Assembly (NCBI GenBank): GCA_000471925.1 | Contig: CP006668.1 | Location: forward strand, 744,001-808,000 | Origin: Ralstonia pickettii DTP0602 | GTDB taxonomy: Bacteria; Pseudomonadota; Gammaproteobacteria; Burkholderiales; Burkholderiaceae | Length of the DNA stretch: 64,000 nt | Direction of reading: 5' to 3' | Shown here: positions 24,623 to 33,289 of the stretch, piece after piece | Layout: each line of letters starts with the position of its first letter | How positions within the stretch are numbered: position 1 is the stretch's first letter | Made by a program: the position numbers and the translations under genes | The notes under the pieces: generated by a model | Seen by the model: the letters and a program-made list of their open reading frames with translations, nothing else | What the model was told of the DNA's origin: nothing | Databases searched by the model: none

Positions 24623-25510
24623 TCAGTCGTCTTCCGCGTAGCGGCGGCCGGCATCGAGTAGTTGGGGCGTGCCGATCAGCCGGTTCAGTGCATCGAAGTC
24701 GTTCATTTCCTCCATGAAGGCGCGTGTGCTGCCATTGGCCTTGAGCCCGGCGAAGTAGCGCTGCAGCTGGTGCGAGAGGAAGCGCACGGTGCCGCCCGGG
24801 TAGATCACGATGCGATAGCCGCGCTCGCCCAGTTCGGACGCGCTCTGGATCGGCGTCTTGCCGCCCTCGACCATATTGGCCAGCAGCGGCACGCGCGCGC
24901 CGAAGCGGCCGCAGACGTGGTCCATGTCGGTGGCGGACATCACCGCCTCGATAAACAGCGCATCGACCCCGCAGGCCAGGTAGGCTTCGGCGCGCTCGAT
25001 GGCAGCGTCCAGGCCTTCCACTGCGACCGCGTCAGTACGCGCCAGGATCAGCGTGTCGGCGTCATGGCGCGCGTCGAGCGCGGCTTGCAGCTTGCCGCAC
25101 ATCTCGCGCACCGACACCAGCGACTTGCCGGCGAGGTGGCCGCAGCGCTTGGGAAAGCCCTGGTCCTCCAGTTGGATCATGGCGGCGCCGGCGCGCTCGA
25201 AGGCGCGCACGGTGCGCTGCGTGTTGAGCGCGTTGCCGTAGCCGGTGTCGCCGTCGACGATCACCGGCAGCGATACGCGGTCGGTGATGCGCGCCAGCAC
25301 GTCGGCGGTCTCGGTGGCGGTGGTCAGGCCCACGTCGGAGCGGCCCAGCAGCGTGTAGGCGACCGCGCCGCCCGAGAGGTACAGCGCTTCGAAGCCGGCC
25401 TGCTCGGCCAGCAGCGCGCTGAGCGCATCGTAGACGCCGGGCGCCAGCACCGGCTCGCGCCGGCGCAGGCGTTCCTTCAGCGAAGGGGAGGGCATGCCGG
25501 CGGCGCTCAT
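24623..25510 (-). CDS. Isocitrate lyase/PEP mutase-family lyase
   Basis: 295 residues, the short form of the family. The metal/phosphoenolpyruvate loop is DGDTGYGN; the active-site gate is KRCGHLAGK with the lyase-type Cys. This points to a C-C bond lyase (methylisocitrate, 2,3-dimethylmalate or oxaloacetate type) rather than a phosphonate mutase, which lacks the Cys. ATG 25510 overlaps the TauD-like stop (ATGA), indicating translational coupling. The exact substrate is not defined by the sequence. Confidence 0.9.
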   Translation of the reverse strand: MSAAGMPSPSLKERLRRREPVLAPGVYDALSALLAEQAGFEALYLSGGAVAYTLLGRSDVGLTTATETADVLARITDRVSLPVIVDGDTGYGNALNTQRTVRAFERAGAAMIQLEDQGFPKRCGHLAGKSLVSVREMCGKLQAALDARHDADTLILARTDAVAVEGLDAAIERAEAYLACGVDALFIEAVMSATDMDHVCGRFGARVPLLANMVEGGKTPIQSASELGERGYRIVIYPGGTVRFLSHQLQRYFAGLKANGSTRAFMEEMNDFDALNRLIGTPQLLDAGRRYAEDD

Positions 25511-26679
25511 GCCGTAGCTCCCTCGGCGGCCTTGGCCGCATGCTCGGCCAGGATGCGCGCCATGTCTTCCTGGCGCACTTGCGGGCGCCAGGTATCGAAC
25601 GCCATGCCGAGCGCGGCCGCCTGGCGCTTCTCGTACTTGAGGAAGGCCTGCGTGATCTCGCTGCCGCGCACGCCGCCGCGCACCGATCCGGCACGCACGT
25701 CGCCGTAGTACTCCTTCCAGTCGTCGGGCAGCGGCTGCGAACCCGGCACGGCCAGCCACAGGCGGAACAGGTGGCGCTTGCGGTCCGGCTCCTCATAGTC
25801 CTCGAACGGCGTGCGCGAATGCAGGGTGACGTAGTTGTTCAGCAGCTGCATGTCGCCTTGCTCCAGCTCCATGGTGAAGCAAAGCTGATCGCTCGGCATC
25901 AGCTCGTCCAGCAAGTCCAGCGCCTCGACCTGCGCCGGCGTCAGGCGCGGCAGCTCGGCAAAGTCGCGCTGGGCCGCGTCGGTGTTCTTGCGGTTGGTGC
26001 GCGCCGAGAAATACTCGGGATGGCTGCCGAAGATCGGGCAGCGGTAGTACGGCGGCTGGCTGGAGTCCTGGGTGCCCTGGTAGCTGTGGAAGAAGGTGCC
26101 CTTGAGCACCGGGATCAGGTCGGGGCGGCGGCGCTGGACTTCGTCATGCAGTGCGATCGAGCTGATCACCTTGCTGGTGCCGCCCGCGCGGGCGGTGCGG
26201 CGGCACAGCAGGCCGACCACGTCGCACGAGTCCTGGTGGAAATCGAGCCCGGCATTGGTGTTGTAGCCGCGGCCGCCCTTGACTTTGTATTCGCCGCCTT
26301 CATTGCGCACGTCGTTCATGAACTGGCTGGCGCGGTTCTGCGTGCGGCCCACGCCCATGTACAGGCTCATGCCCCAGTAGGCCAGGCGCGATTCTTCCTC
26401 GGTCCATTCGTCCACCGGGAAGCCCTTGACCAGGCACATGCCCCAGCCGCCCTGGGTGATGTCGATGGCGCGCTTGAGCACTGCGCGCGCGGCCTGGTTG
26501 AGCGGGAAGTCGGCCTGTTCCATCTCCAGCAGCGGCTTGTTCAGCGTCTTGGCGTGGTCGAGGGCGTCGCGCATGCCCTGGATTTCTGCCTCGTTCATGC
26601 GCAGGATCCAGGAGCGGTCGTCGCGAGCCTGTTGGGCGGTCCAGGCGACGGGGCGTTGCGATGCGGCGATGGGTGACAT
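25507..26679 (-). CDS. TauD/TfdA-like Fe(II)/2-oxoglutarate-dependent oxygenase
   Basis: 390 residues. Metal-binding HxD is in LDFHQDSCDVV and the distal histidine with the 2-oxoglutarate-binding arginine in the late HSRTPFEDYEE...RHLFRLWL. The protein is about 100 residues longer than TauD, with a long N-terminal extension. It would hydroxylate an organic substrate in the cytoplasm. AAGGAG is 8 bases upstream of ATG 26679. It is the first gene of an operon with the lyase and a Bug receptor, divergent from a LysR gene. Confidence 0.88.
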   Translation of the reverse strand: MSPIAASQRPVAWTAQQARDDRSWILRMNEAEIQGMRDALDHAKTLNKPLLEMEQADFPLNQAARAVLKRAIDITQGGWGMCLVKGFPVDEWTEEESRLAYWGMSLYMGVGRTQNRASQFMNDVRNEGGEYKVKGGRGYNTNAGLDFHQDSCDVVGLLCRRTARAGGTSKVISSIALHDEVQRRRPDLIPVLKGTFFHSYQGTQDSSQPPYYRCPIFGSHPEYFSARTNRKNTDAAQRDFAELPRLTPAQVEALDLLDELMPSDQLCFTMELEQGDMQLLNNYVTLHSRTPFEDYEEPDRKRHLFRLWLAVPGSQPLPDDWKEYYGDVRAGSVRGGVRGSEITQAFLKYEKRQAAALGMAFDTWRPQVRQEDMARILAEHAAKAAEGATA

Positions 26680-26785
26680 GTGGGGGCTCCTTCGGGTGTT
26701 TGTGCATGACGTTGGAAGCAAGTCTAGCGACGTCGCCTATCATTAGAAAAGCGAACATATTTGAGTTACTTCATAAGAGTTTTTG
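26680..26785. promoter_or_regulatory. Divergent promoter region, TauD-like operon / LysR
   Basis: 106 bases between divergent genes, noticeably AT-richer towards the LysR start. A perfect 10-bp palindrome GCGACGTCGC is at 26727-26736. No clear T-N11-A LysR box was identified, so the operator is only suggested by position. Confidence 0.45.
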
Positions 26786-27685
26786 ATGAAAATCGAGACC
26801 TTCCATACGCTCGAAGGCGTGCTGCAGACTGGCACCTTCGCCGGCGCCGCGCGCCAGGCCAACGTCACGCCCAGCGCGGTCAGCATGCAGATGAAGCAGC
26901 TCGAGCAGTACCTGGGCAAGCCGCTGTTCGACCGCTCGGGGCTGCAGGCGCGGCCCAACCAGCTCGCGCACGAGGTGGCCGACACCATGCGCCAGGCGCT
27001 GCAGAACCTGGAGGCGCTGCGCGCCGGCAGCGGGCTGGCGGTGGAAGGAGTGGTGCGGCTGGGGGTGATCGAGTCGCTGCAGCCGGTCGTGCTGCCCGGC
27101 ATCGTGCGCTATGTGCGCGAGCGTCATCCCAAACTGGAGCTGCGCCTGGTGCGCGGCCGCAGCAGCACGCTGACGGCCTCGGTCAAGGCGGGGGATATCG
27201 ATGCGGCGCTGGTGGCGCAGCCGGCAGGCGGCGGCTCGGCGCGGCTGCGCTGGACGCCGATGATGCGGCGCGAACTGATGCTGATCGCACCACCCGCGTC
27301 CACCGAGACCAACGTGGCGTCGCTGTTCCGGCTGTACGACTGGATCCGCTATGACCGCAATACCGTGTCAGGCGCCATGGCTGCGCAATACGTGCATACG
27401 CACGTGTCCGAAATCCGCGGCACGCTGGAATTCGACAGTGCGCCGGCGATCGTGGCGATGGTCAGTGCCGGGCTGGGTGTGTCGATTCTGCAGGGGCCCG
27501 ATCCGACGCTGGTGCAGAACTACCCGGTGCGGCTGGTGCGGCTGGGCCGCGCGGCGCCGGTGCTGACCCTGTCGATGGTGACGCGCAAGGGTGATGACGA
27601 CAATCGCTCGGTGGCCGCTGTGCGCGACGCCATGCGGATGACGTTGGCTTCGTACCAGCGCCAGAACGTGGCGGCGCGGCACTGA
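26786..27685 (+). CDS. LysR-family transcriptional regulator
   Basis: 299 residues. N-terminal winged helix is clear (FAGAARQANVTPSAVSMQMKQLEQYLGKPLFDR), followed by the two-lobe effector domain. It starts at ATG 26786, although a TTG three bases earlier is in frame. Divergence from the TauD-like operon is the standard LysR arrangement, so it likely activates that operon with a pathway ligand. Confidence 0.92.
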   Translation: MKIETFHTLEGVLQTGTFAGAARQANVTPSAVSMQMKQLEQYLGKPLFDRSGLQARPNQLAHEVADTMRQALQNLEALRAGSGLAVEGVVRLGVIESLQPVVLPGIVRYVRERHPKLELRLVRGRSSTLTASVKAGDIDAALVAQPAGGGSARLRWTPMMRRELMLIAPPASTETNVASLFRLYDWIRYDRNTVSGAMAAQYVHTHVSEIRGTLEFDSAPAIVAMVSAGLGVSILQGPDPTLVQNYPVRLVRLGRAAPVLTLSMVTRKGDDDNRSVAAVRDAMRMTLASYQRQNVAARH

Positions 27686-27772
27686 GGCGTCGTGAGGGCC
27701 GGGTTCGGGCACCCGGCAAGCCGTGTTTGTGACGGTTCCAGCAGCGCAGTTCGGCCGGAACCATATTCTTTG

Positions 27773-28288
27773 TCAGCCCTGCGCGCGCAACAGCTTGCGC
27801 AACCCCTGGTAGACCGCCTCGCGCTCTTCCGGCGAAAGCTGCCGGATCACCTGCGCCTGCCCCCGCCGCGCCAGCGGCATCACCTGGTCGTGCAGCGCGG
27901 CGCCGGCTTCGGTAATCGCGCAGATCAGCTTCTTGCGCGGCGTGTTGCCTGTCGAGGTCAGGTGCACCAGCCCGCGCTCTTCCAGCAGCCGCAGCGTGCG
28001 GCTCACCAGCGCCTTGTCCGACGTTGATTGCTTCACCAGCTCCGCAAAGGGCAGTTCGCGCGCGTGCGCGAGCAGCGCAAGGATGCGCCACTCCGGCACG
28101 GTCAGCCCGAACTGCTCGGCATATGGCTTCGTCACCGTGCTGCGCAGCGCGGTGACCAACTGGCTCAGCATCGTGGTCAGGAAATTGTCGACGGTCAGGC
28201 CGCTGCCGGCCTCGTCGAGGTCGGTCCAGGGGCTGGCAGGGATGTCTGGCGCGGGCTGGCCCTTCGCGGGCGCGGCGTCACGGGGCAT
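27773..28288 (-). CDS. MarR-family transcriptional regulator
   Basis: 171 residues. The MarR winged helix is visible at 60-125 (VPEWRILALLAH, then LVKQSTSDKALVSRTLRLLEERGLV, wing TPRKKLICAIT). A 30-residue N-terminal tail is longer than usual. It is divergent from the Bug/molybdenum-hydroxylase operon, about 320 bases away, and may respond to the same aromatic compound. It is convergent with the LysR gene. Confidence 0.9.
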   Translation of the reverse strand: MPRDAAPAKGQPAPDIPASPWTDLDEAGSGLTVDNFLTTMLSQLVTALRSTVTKPYAEQFGLTVPEWRILALLAHARELPFAELVKQSTSDKALVSRTLRLLEERGLVHLTSTGNTPRKKLICAITEAGAALHDQVMPLARRGQAQVIRQLSPEEREAVYQGLRKLLRAQG

Positions 28289-28449
28289 GCGGTCCTCTTG
28301 ATCGAATCTGTCGGCAATGGAATGTCAGGGCCGGTTGGCGGGCCAGATTGTCTCATATGCGGCATCCGAATCCGCCGGGGTGTGTTGCTGTCGATACTCC
28401 GAAACCAGAATGTGAGTATCTATAAATGTCAATTAGGGTTTAACGTAAG
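28289..28449. other. Left part of the MarR / Bug divergent region
   Basis: No gene is supported here. Together with 28450-28610 it is about 320 bases of non-coding DNA holding the MarR promoter and, at its right end, the promoter and operator of the Bug/Mo-hydroxylase operon described separately. Confidence 0.55.
28393..28420. promoter_or_regulatory. Inverted repeat, candidate MarR operator
   Basis: GATACTC (28393-28399) and GAGTATC (28414-28420) form a perfect 7-bp inverted repeat about 105-130 bases upstream of the MarR start, in the divergent region. The spacing of 14 bases is large for a MarR site, so assignment is tentative. Confidence 0.35.
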
Positions 28450-28478
28450 TTGAGTCGTCAATATTGGCGACCTAGGAT
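28450..28478 (+). promoter_or_regulatory. Sigma-70 promoter of the Bug/Mo-hydroxylase operon
   Basis: TTGAGT (28450-28455), a 17-base spacer, and TAGGAT (28473-28478). Expected transcription start falls in or just before the first operator half at 28485. This is the clearest promoter among the four copies of the tandem operator. Confidence 0.55.
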
Positions 28479-28484
28479 GCTTGT

Positions 28485-28519
28485 GTTCCTGATGTGAACG
28501 TAAGTTTCGCTAATAAAAC
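28485..28519 (+). promoter_or_regulatory. IclR-type tandem operator before the Bug/Mo-hydroxylase operon
   Basis: GTTCCTGATGTGAAC (28485-28499), 4-base gap, GTTTCGCTAATAAAAC (28504-28519). Same 15+4+16 layout as at 10196 and 11251. Its place downstream of the -10 would fit repression or roadblocking by a bound regulator. Confidence 0.72.
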
Positions 28520-28610
28520 AACCGAAGCGTTGTAACCCCGAGCCAACCCTGTTTCCGCGGTGCGCACAACAGCCCACTCCACACCGCGAATGCCCCCACA
28601 GGAGCTGTTG

Positions 28611-29603
28611 ATGAGACAAGACCGCCCCCGCCGTATCTTCCTTGCCGCCACTGCCATGGCCGCCTTCACGCTGGCCGCTGGCAGCCCGCTGGCAAGCGCC
28701 GCCTGGCCCGCCAGGACCGTGACCATGGTGGTCGCCTATCCGCCCGGCGGCGACACCGACGCCATGGCGCGCCTGTATGCCGACAAGCTGTCCGCGCGCC
28801 TGAAGCAGCCGGTGATCGTCGAGAATCGCCCAGGCGCCGGCGGCGTGGTCGGCGCGAGCTTTGTCAGCCGCGCGCAGGCCGACGGCTACACGCTGCTGTA
28901 CACGCCCAACCCGTTCACCCTCGCACCGATGGTGCTCAAGCTCGCGCCCGCGGCCAGCTATGACCCGCTGCACGGCTTCACCCCGGTGATCCAGACCGCG
29001 GTGCAGGCGGTGCTGCTGGTGGCGAATCCGGCGGCGGGCGTAAAGACCGTCAGTGAGATGGTCGCCGCGGCCAAGGGGGGCAGGGCGCTGACCTACGGCA
29101 GCCCCGGCGCCGGTTCGCCGATGCATATCGCCGGCGAGATGCTCAACCGCGCCGCCGGCGTGAAGATCCAGCACGTGCCGTACAAGGGCGTGGCGCCCGC
29201 GGTCAACGACGTGGTGGCGGGGCATGTGAACTTCGCCTATGTCACGCTGGGCCCGGTGGCGCAGTACATCAACACCGGCCGGCTGATCCCGCTGGCGATC
29301 ACCGACGCGAAGCGCTCGCCGCTGCTGCCCAACGTGCCGACGCTGGCCGAGCTTGGCTACAAGGATGTGGTGGTCGGCGCCTGGCATGGCGTGATGGCAC
29401 CCAAGGGCACGCCGGCCGAGGTGGTCAAGGTGTTGAACCAGCAGCTCAACGACGTGATCCGTATGCCTGACGTGACCGAGAAGATGGCGACCTTCGGCGC
29501 CATCCCGGTGGGCGGCGCGCCGGCCGCGCTGGAAAAGGTCAACGCGTCCGACTACGAGCGGCTGGGCAAGGTCATCCGCGACCTGGCCATCACCGCGGAA
29601 TGA
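28611..29603 (+). CDS. Bug/TctC-family periplasmic solute-binding protein
   Basis: 330 residues with a signal peptide (MRQDRPRRIF..., cleavage near ASAA). VVAYPPGGDTDAMARL, VIVENRPGAGGVVG and VPTLAELGYKD match the Bug family and especially the protein at 7403, which is about half identical by eye and belongs to the same proposed regulon. GGAG lies 6 bases before ATG 28611. It leads the operon with the molybdenum hydroxylase, so the ligand may be the hydroxylase substrate. No TctAB genes are nearby. Confidence 0.92.
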   Translation: MRQDRPRRIFLAATAMAAFTLAAGSPLASAAWPARTVTMVVAYPPGGDTDAMARLYADKLSARLKQPVIVENRPGAGGVVGASFVSRAQADGYTLLYTPNPFTLAPMVLKLAPAASYDPLHGFTPVIQTAVQAVLLVANPAAGVKTVSEMVAAAKGGRALTYGSPGAGSPMHIAGEMLNRAAGVKIQHVPYKGVAPAVNDVVAGHVNFAYVTLGPVAQYINTGRLIPLAITDAKRSPLLPNVPTLAELGYKDVVVGAWHGVMAPKGTPAEVVKVLNQQLNDVIRMPDVTEKMATFGAIPVGGAPAALEKVNASDYERLGKVIRDLAITAE

Positions 29604-29652
29604 CGCCGGCCAGCGCATCGCATTCATGCAATCCGACAAGCAGGAGACCGGC

Positions 29653-31944
29653 ATGAGCAAGGCCATCGTGGGAACCTCAACACCGCAGGTGACCGCACGG
29701 GAAAAGGTCATGGGGCGCGCGCAATATGCCGGCGACATCAGGTTGCCCGGCATGCTGCACGCCAAGGTGCTGCGCAGCCCGCACCCGCATGCGCGCATCG
29801 TCGGCATCGATACGTCGGCGGCAAAGGCGCTGCCCGGCGTGAAGCTGGTGGTGACCGGGCATGACGTGCCCACGCGCAACTGGGGCCCGCACCGCAAGGA
29901 GCAGCGCATCCTGGCGTGTGGCGTGGTGCGCCATGTCGGCGAGGAAGTCGCGGCGGTGGTCGCAGTCAGCGAGGAAATCGCGCGCGATGCGCTGGACCTG
30001 ATCCGCATCGAGTACGTGCCGCTGCCGGCGCTGCTGACGCCGGCAGCGGCCCTGGCCAAGGGCGCGCCGGAACTCCACCCCGGCACGCACAATATTGGCC
30101 ATGAGATGCGGATCGAACGTGGCGACGTGGAGGCGGGTTTTGCCGCGGCGGCCGCGGTGTATGAAGCCACCTACGACATGCACTCGCAGTACCCCGGCTA
30201 CCTGGAGCCGATGGCCTCGGTCGCGGCGCAGGACGGCAACGGGCGGCTGACGCTATGGGCCTCGACGCAGTCGGTGTTCCTGGCCCGCGCGCGGCTGGCC
30301 GAGGCGCTGGACCGGCCCGCGTCGACCATCCGCGTGGTGCAGGCCACCACCGGCGGCGGCTTCGGCGCCAAGATCGTCGAGGAGAACAACAGCCTGATCT
30401 GCGCCTTCCTGGCGAGCCGGCTGGAGCGCCCCGTGCGGCTGGTCAACAGCCGGCTGGAAGATTTCCAGGGCGCGCGCGCCAGCGTGCCGATGAAGGTTTG
30501 GCTGCGCATGGGGTTGTCGGCCGACGGCGTGATCCTCGCCAAGGACGTGCGCATCGTCGCCGAATGCGGCGCGTACTCGGGCCTGGCCGGCGACGTGATG
30601 CACGTCACCGCGATGCGCAGCGACAATATGCACCGCGTGCAGAACGTGCGCTCGCACGCGGTGATGGCCTATACCAACAACCCGCCGCGCGGCGCCTTCC
30701 GCGGCTTTGGCGGGCAGCAGATGCAGTTCCCGCTGAACTGCCACCTGACCGTGCTGGCCGGCATGATCGGCATGGACCCGGTGGAGGTGCACAAGCGCAA
30801 CGCGATCGGCGCGGGCGAGACCAGCGTGCACGGCTGGAAGATCAGCAGCACCGGCATGGCAGAGTGCCTGGACATGACCCGCAAGGCCATCGGCTGGGAC
30901 GAGAAACGCGCCGCCCCGCGCAGCACCGGCACGCGCCGGCGCGGCGTCGGGATTGCCGCGGCGATGCACGTCAGCGGCAACCGCACGCTGGGCAACTGGG
31001 ACGGCTCGACCATCCTGCTCAAGGTCAATGAGGACGGCCGCGTGATGCTGCAGACCAGCGAATGCGACATCGGGCAGGGCGCCAACACCATGCTCAGCCA
31101 GATCTGTGCGCAGGAACTGAACATCCCGTTGTCGCACGTGACCGTGATGGCGCCCGACACGGATACCGCGCCGTTCTGCCTGGGCTCGCTGGCCTCGCGC
31201 GTGACCATCATCTCCGGCAACGCGGTGCTGCGCGCTGCGCGCAAAGCGCGCGCGAAGCTGCTGGCGCTGGCGGCGGAAAAGCTCGGCGTCGATGCGGAGC
31301 GGCTGGTGATCGCCGACGGCCGTATCAGTGCGCAGGACCAGCCGGACAAATCCGCCACGCTGGCCGAGATCGCGCGGCTGCATATCTTCCGTCACGGCGG
31401 CGAGGGCATCCACGTGCGCGCCACCTACGACGCGCCCACGGTGATGCATGATGCCGACTACTACGGCAACGTCGCGCCGGCGCATTCGTTCGCGGTGCAG
31501 GCGGTGGAGGTAGAAGTCGACACCAGCACCGGCCAGGTCACCGTGATCGACAGCTTTGTCGCAGACGACTGCGGCAAGGCGATCAACCCGCTCGCGGTGC
31601 ACGGCCAGACCCACGGCGCCACCGTGCAGGCGATCGGCTGGACCCTGTATGAAAACCTGCATTACGAGGATGGCCGCCTGATGAACGGCAACTTTGCCGA
31701 CTACACCATGCCTACCGCCGATGCGGTGCCGATGCTGCGCACGGACGTGGTCGAGTCGAACGATCCCAATGGACCGTATGGCGCCAAGGGGGCCAGCGAA
31801 ACCGCGATCCTGCCGGGTGCGGCGGCGATCGCCAATGCCGTCTTCGACGCCGTGGGCGTGCGCATCCAGTCGCTGCCGATCACGCCGGAGAAGGTGCTGG
31901 CGGGTCTGCGCGAACTGAGGGAGCAGGGGGCTACCAATGCGTGA
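29653..31944 (+). CDS. Molybdenum hydroxylase, large (Mo-binding) subunit, xanthine dehydrogenase family
   Basis: 763 residues. The aldehyde oxidase/xanthine dehydrogenase domains start with MGRAQYAGDIRLPGMLHAKVLRSPHPHARI. Molybdopterin contacts are TTGGGFGAK and GAFRGFGGQQ; the catalytic glutamate is in GAKGASE near the C-terminus. The enzyme inserts a water-derived hydroxyl into an electron-poor carbon, typical for N-heteroaromatics, nicotinate-like acids or aldehydes. ATG 29653 with AGGAG 7 bases upstream was preferred over ATG 29626. It overlaps the FAD subunit gene by 8 bases. Confidence 0.94.
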   Translation: MSKAIVGTSTPQVTAREKVMGRAQYAGDIRLPGMLHAKVLRSPHPHARIVGIDTSAAKALPGVKLVVTGHDVPTRNWGPHRKEQRILACGVVRHVGEEVAAVVAVSEEIARDALDLIRIEYVPLPALLTPAAALAKGAPELHPGTHNIGHEMRIERGDVEAGFAAAAAVYEATYDMHSQYPGYLEPMASVAAQDGNGRLTLWASTQSVFLARARLAEALDRPASTIRVVQATTGGGFGAKIVEENNSLICAFLASRLERPVRLVNSRLEDFQGARASVPMKVWLRMGLSADGVILAKDVRIVAECGAYSGLAGDVMHVTAMRSDNMHRVQNVRSHAVMAYTNNPPRGAFRGFGGQQMQFPLNCHLTVLAGMIGMDPVEVHKRNAIGAGETSVHGWKISSTGMAECLDMTRKAIGWDEKRAAPRSTGTRRRGVGIAAAMHVSGNRTLGNWDGSTILLKVNEDGRVMLQTSECDIGQGANTMLSQICAQELNIPLSHVTVMAPDTDTAPFCLGSLASRVTIISGNAVLRAARKARAKLLALAAEKLGVDAERLVIADGRISAQDQPDKSATLAEIARLHIFRHGGEGIHVRATYDAPTVMHDADYYGNVAPAHSFAVQAVEVEVDTSTGQVTVIDSFVADDCGKAINPLAVHGQTHGATVQAIGWTLYENLHYEDGRLMNGNFADYTMPTADAVPMLRTDVVESNDPNGPYGAKGASETAILPGAAAIANAVFDAVGVRIQSLPITPEKVLAGLRELREQGATNA

Positions 31945-32803
31945 TTTCGAGTTCCTGGAGCCGGCGACCGTGGCCGAGGCGAGCCGCATGCTGGCCGACC
32001 TCGGCGATAGCTGCCGCATCTTCGCAGGCGGCACCGCACTGATGCTGGGCATGCGCCAGCGCATGCTGACGCCGAGCCACCTGGTGTCGCTGGGGCGGCT
32101 GGACGCGCTGCGGGGGATCAGCTTCGATGCGCGCGAAGGCCTGCGCATCGGCGCGCTGACGCTGCATGCCGAGGTGGCGCGCTCGCCGCTGGTGCAGGCG
32201 CATTACCCGATGCTGGCCAGCATGGCCGCGCGCGTGGCCAATCCGCAGGTGCGCAACCAGGGCACGCTTGGCGGCAACCTCTGCTATGCCGATCCCGCCA
32301 CCGATCCGCCTGGCTGCCTGATGGCGCTCGGCGCGCAGATCGTGGTCAGCGGCGGCAACGGCGAGCGCGTGATCGATATCAAGGACTTCCTGGTCGACTA
32401 CTACGTCACCGCACTGGCACCGGACGAGGTCGTCACGCAGATTCGCCTGCCCGCGCCCGGCGTGGGCGCCGATGGCCGCTATGCGCGCTTCCTGCGCACG
32501 GCCGCCGAACATCGGCCACTAGCCAGCGTGGCGCTGGCGGTGCGTCGCGAAGGCGCGTTCTGCGCCGAGGCGCGGCTGGCGGTAGGCGCATCCACGCCGA
32601 TCCCGGCCAGGCTGCGCCGTGCCGAGGCGCTGCTGGCCGGCAAGGCCGTCACCGCGGAACTGGCCGAGGAAGCGGCAGCCATCGTCGCCGCGGACATCAA
32701 CGCAGTCTCGGACATGCGCGGGTCCGAAAGCTACCGGCGCGAAATGGTGCGGGTAGTCACGCGCCGCACCATCGCCGAGTTGTTCGGCGTGGCATCCGAG
32801 TAA
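31937..32803 (+). CDS. Molybdenum hydroxylase, FAD-binding medium subunit
   Basis: 288 residues (CoxM type). It starts MRDFEFLEPATVAEASRML; the FAD pyrophosphate loop AGGTALM and the TLGGNLCYADPATDPPG stretch are typical. It conducts electrons from the [2Fe-2S] subunit to the final acceptor. It overlaps the large subunit by 8 bases and precedes the small subunit by 9 bases. Confidence 0.94.
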   Translation: MRDFEFLEPATVAEASRMLADLGDSCRIFAGGTALMLGMRQRMLTPSHLVSLGRLDALRGISFDAREGLRIGALTLHAEVARSPLVQAHYPMLASMAARVANPQVRNQGTLGGNLCYADPATDPPGCLMALGAQIVVSGGNGERVIDIKDFLVDYYVTALAPDEVVTQIRLPAPGVGADGRYARFLRTAAEHRPLASVALAVRREGAFCAEARLAVGASTPIPARLRRAEALLAGKAVTAELAEEAAAIVAADINAVSDMRGSESYRREMVRVVTRRTIAELFGVASE

Positions 32804-32812
32804 GGAGTCCTC

Positions 32813-33289
32813 ATGAACAAAGTCAGCATCGAACTCACCGTCAACGGTGAAGAACACCAGGTGGAAGTGCTGGCCCGGCGCCTGCTTTCCGACCTGTTGC
32901 GCGACGACCTGAACCTGACCGGCACCAAGCGCGGCTGCGAGACCGGCATTTGCGGCGCCTGCTCCGTGCTGGTCGACGGCGAGGTGGTCAAGTCCTGCCT
33001 GATGCTCGCCGTGCAAGTGCGCGGGCGCCATGTGATGACCGTGGAAGGACTGGCCGCCGACGGGCAGCTCCATCCGCTGCAGCAGTGCTTCATGGACAAC
33101 GGCGGGCTGCAGTGCGGCTACTGCACGCCGGGCTTCCTGATGGCCTCGTGCGCGCTGCTCGCCAATAACCCCAACCCTACGGCAGAAGAGGTCCGCCACG
33201 GCCTGAACGGCAACCTGTGCCGCTGCACCGGCTACGTCGGCATCGTCGAATCCATCCTGTCCGCCGCGGAGAAAATGCGTGGAAATTGA
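32813..33289 (+). CDS. Molybdenum hydroxylase, [2Fe-2S] small subunit
   Basis: 158 residues. Two clusters are ligated by C42, C47, C50, C62 (plant-type) and C101, C104, C136, C138 (alpha-helical domain: CGYCTPGF and CRCTGY). This is the full CoxS/HcrC pattern. AAGGAG lies upstream of ATG 32813. With the two previous genes it makes a complete hydroxylase; no XdhC-type or MobA-type maturation gene is seen in the window. Confidence 0.95.
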   Translation: MNKVSIELTVNGEEHQVEVLARRLLSDLLRDDLNLTGTKRGCETGICGACSVLVDGEVVKSCLMLAVQVRGRHVMTVEGLAADGQLHPLQQCFMDNGGLQCGYCTPGFLMASCALLANNPNPTAEEVRHGLNGNLCRCTGYVGIVESILSAAEKMRGN

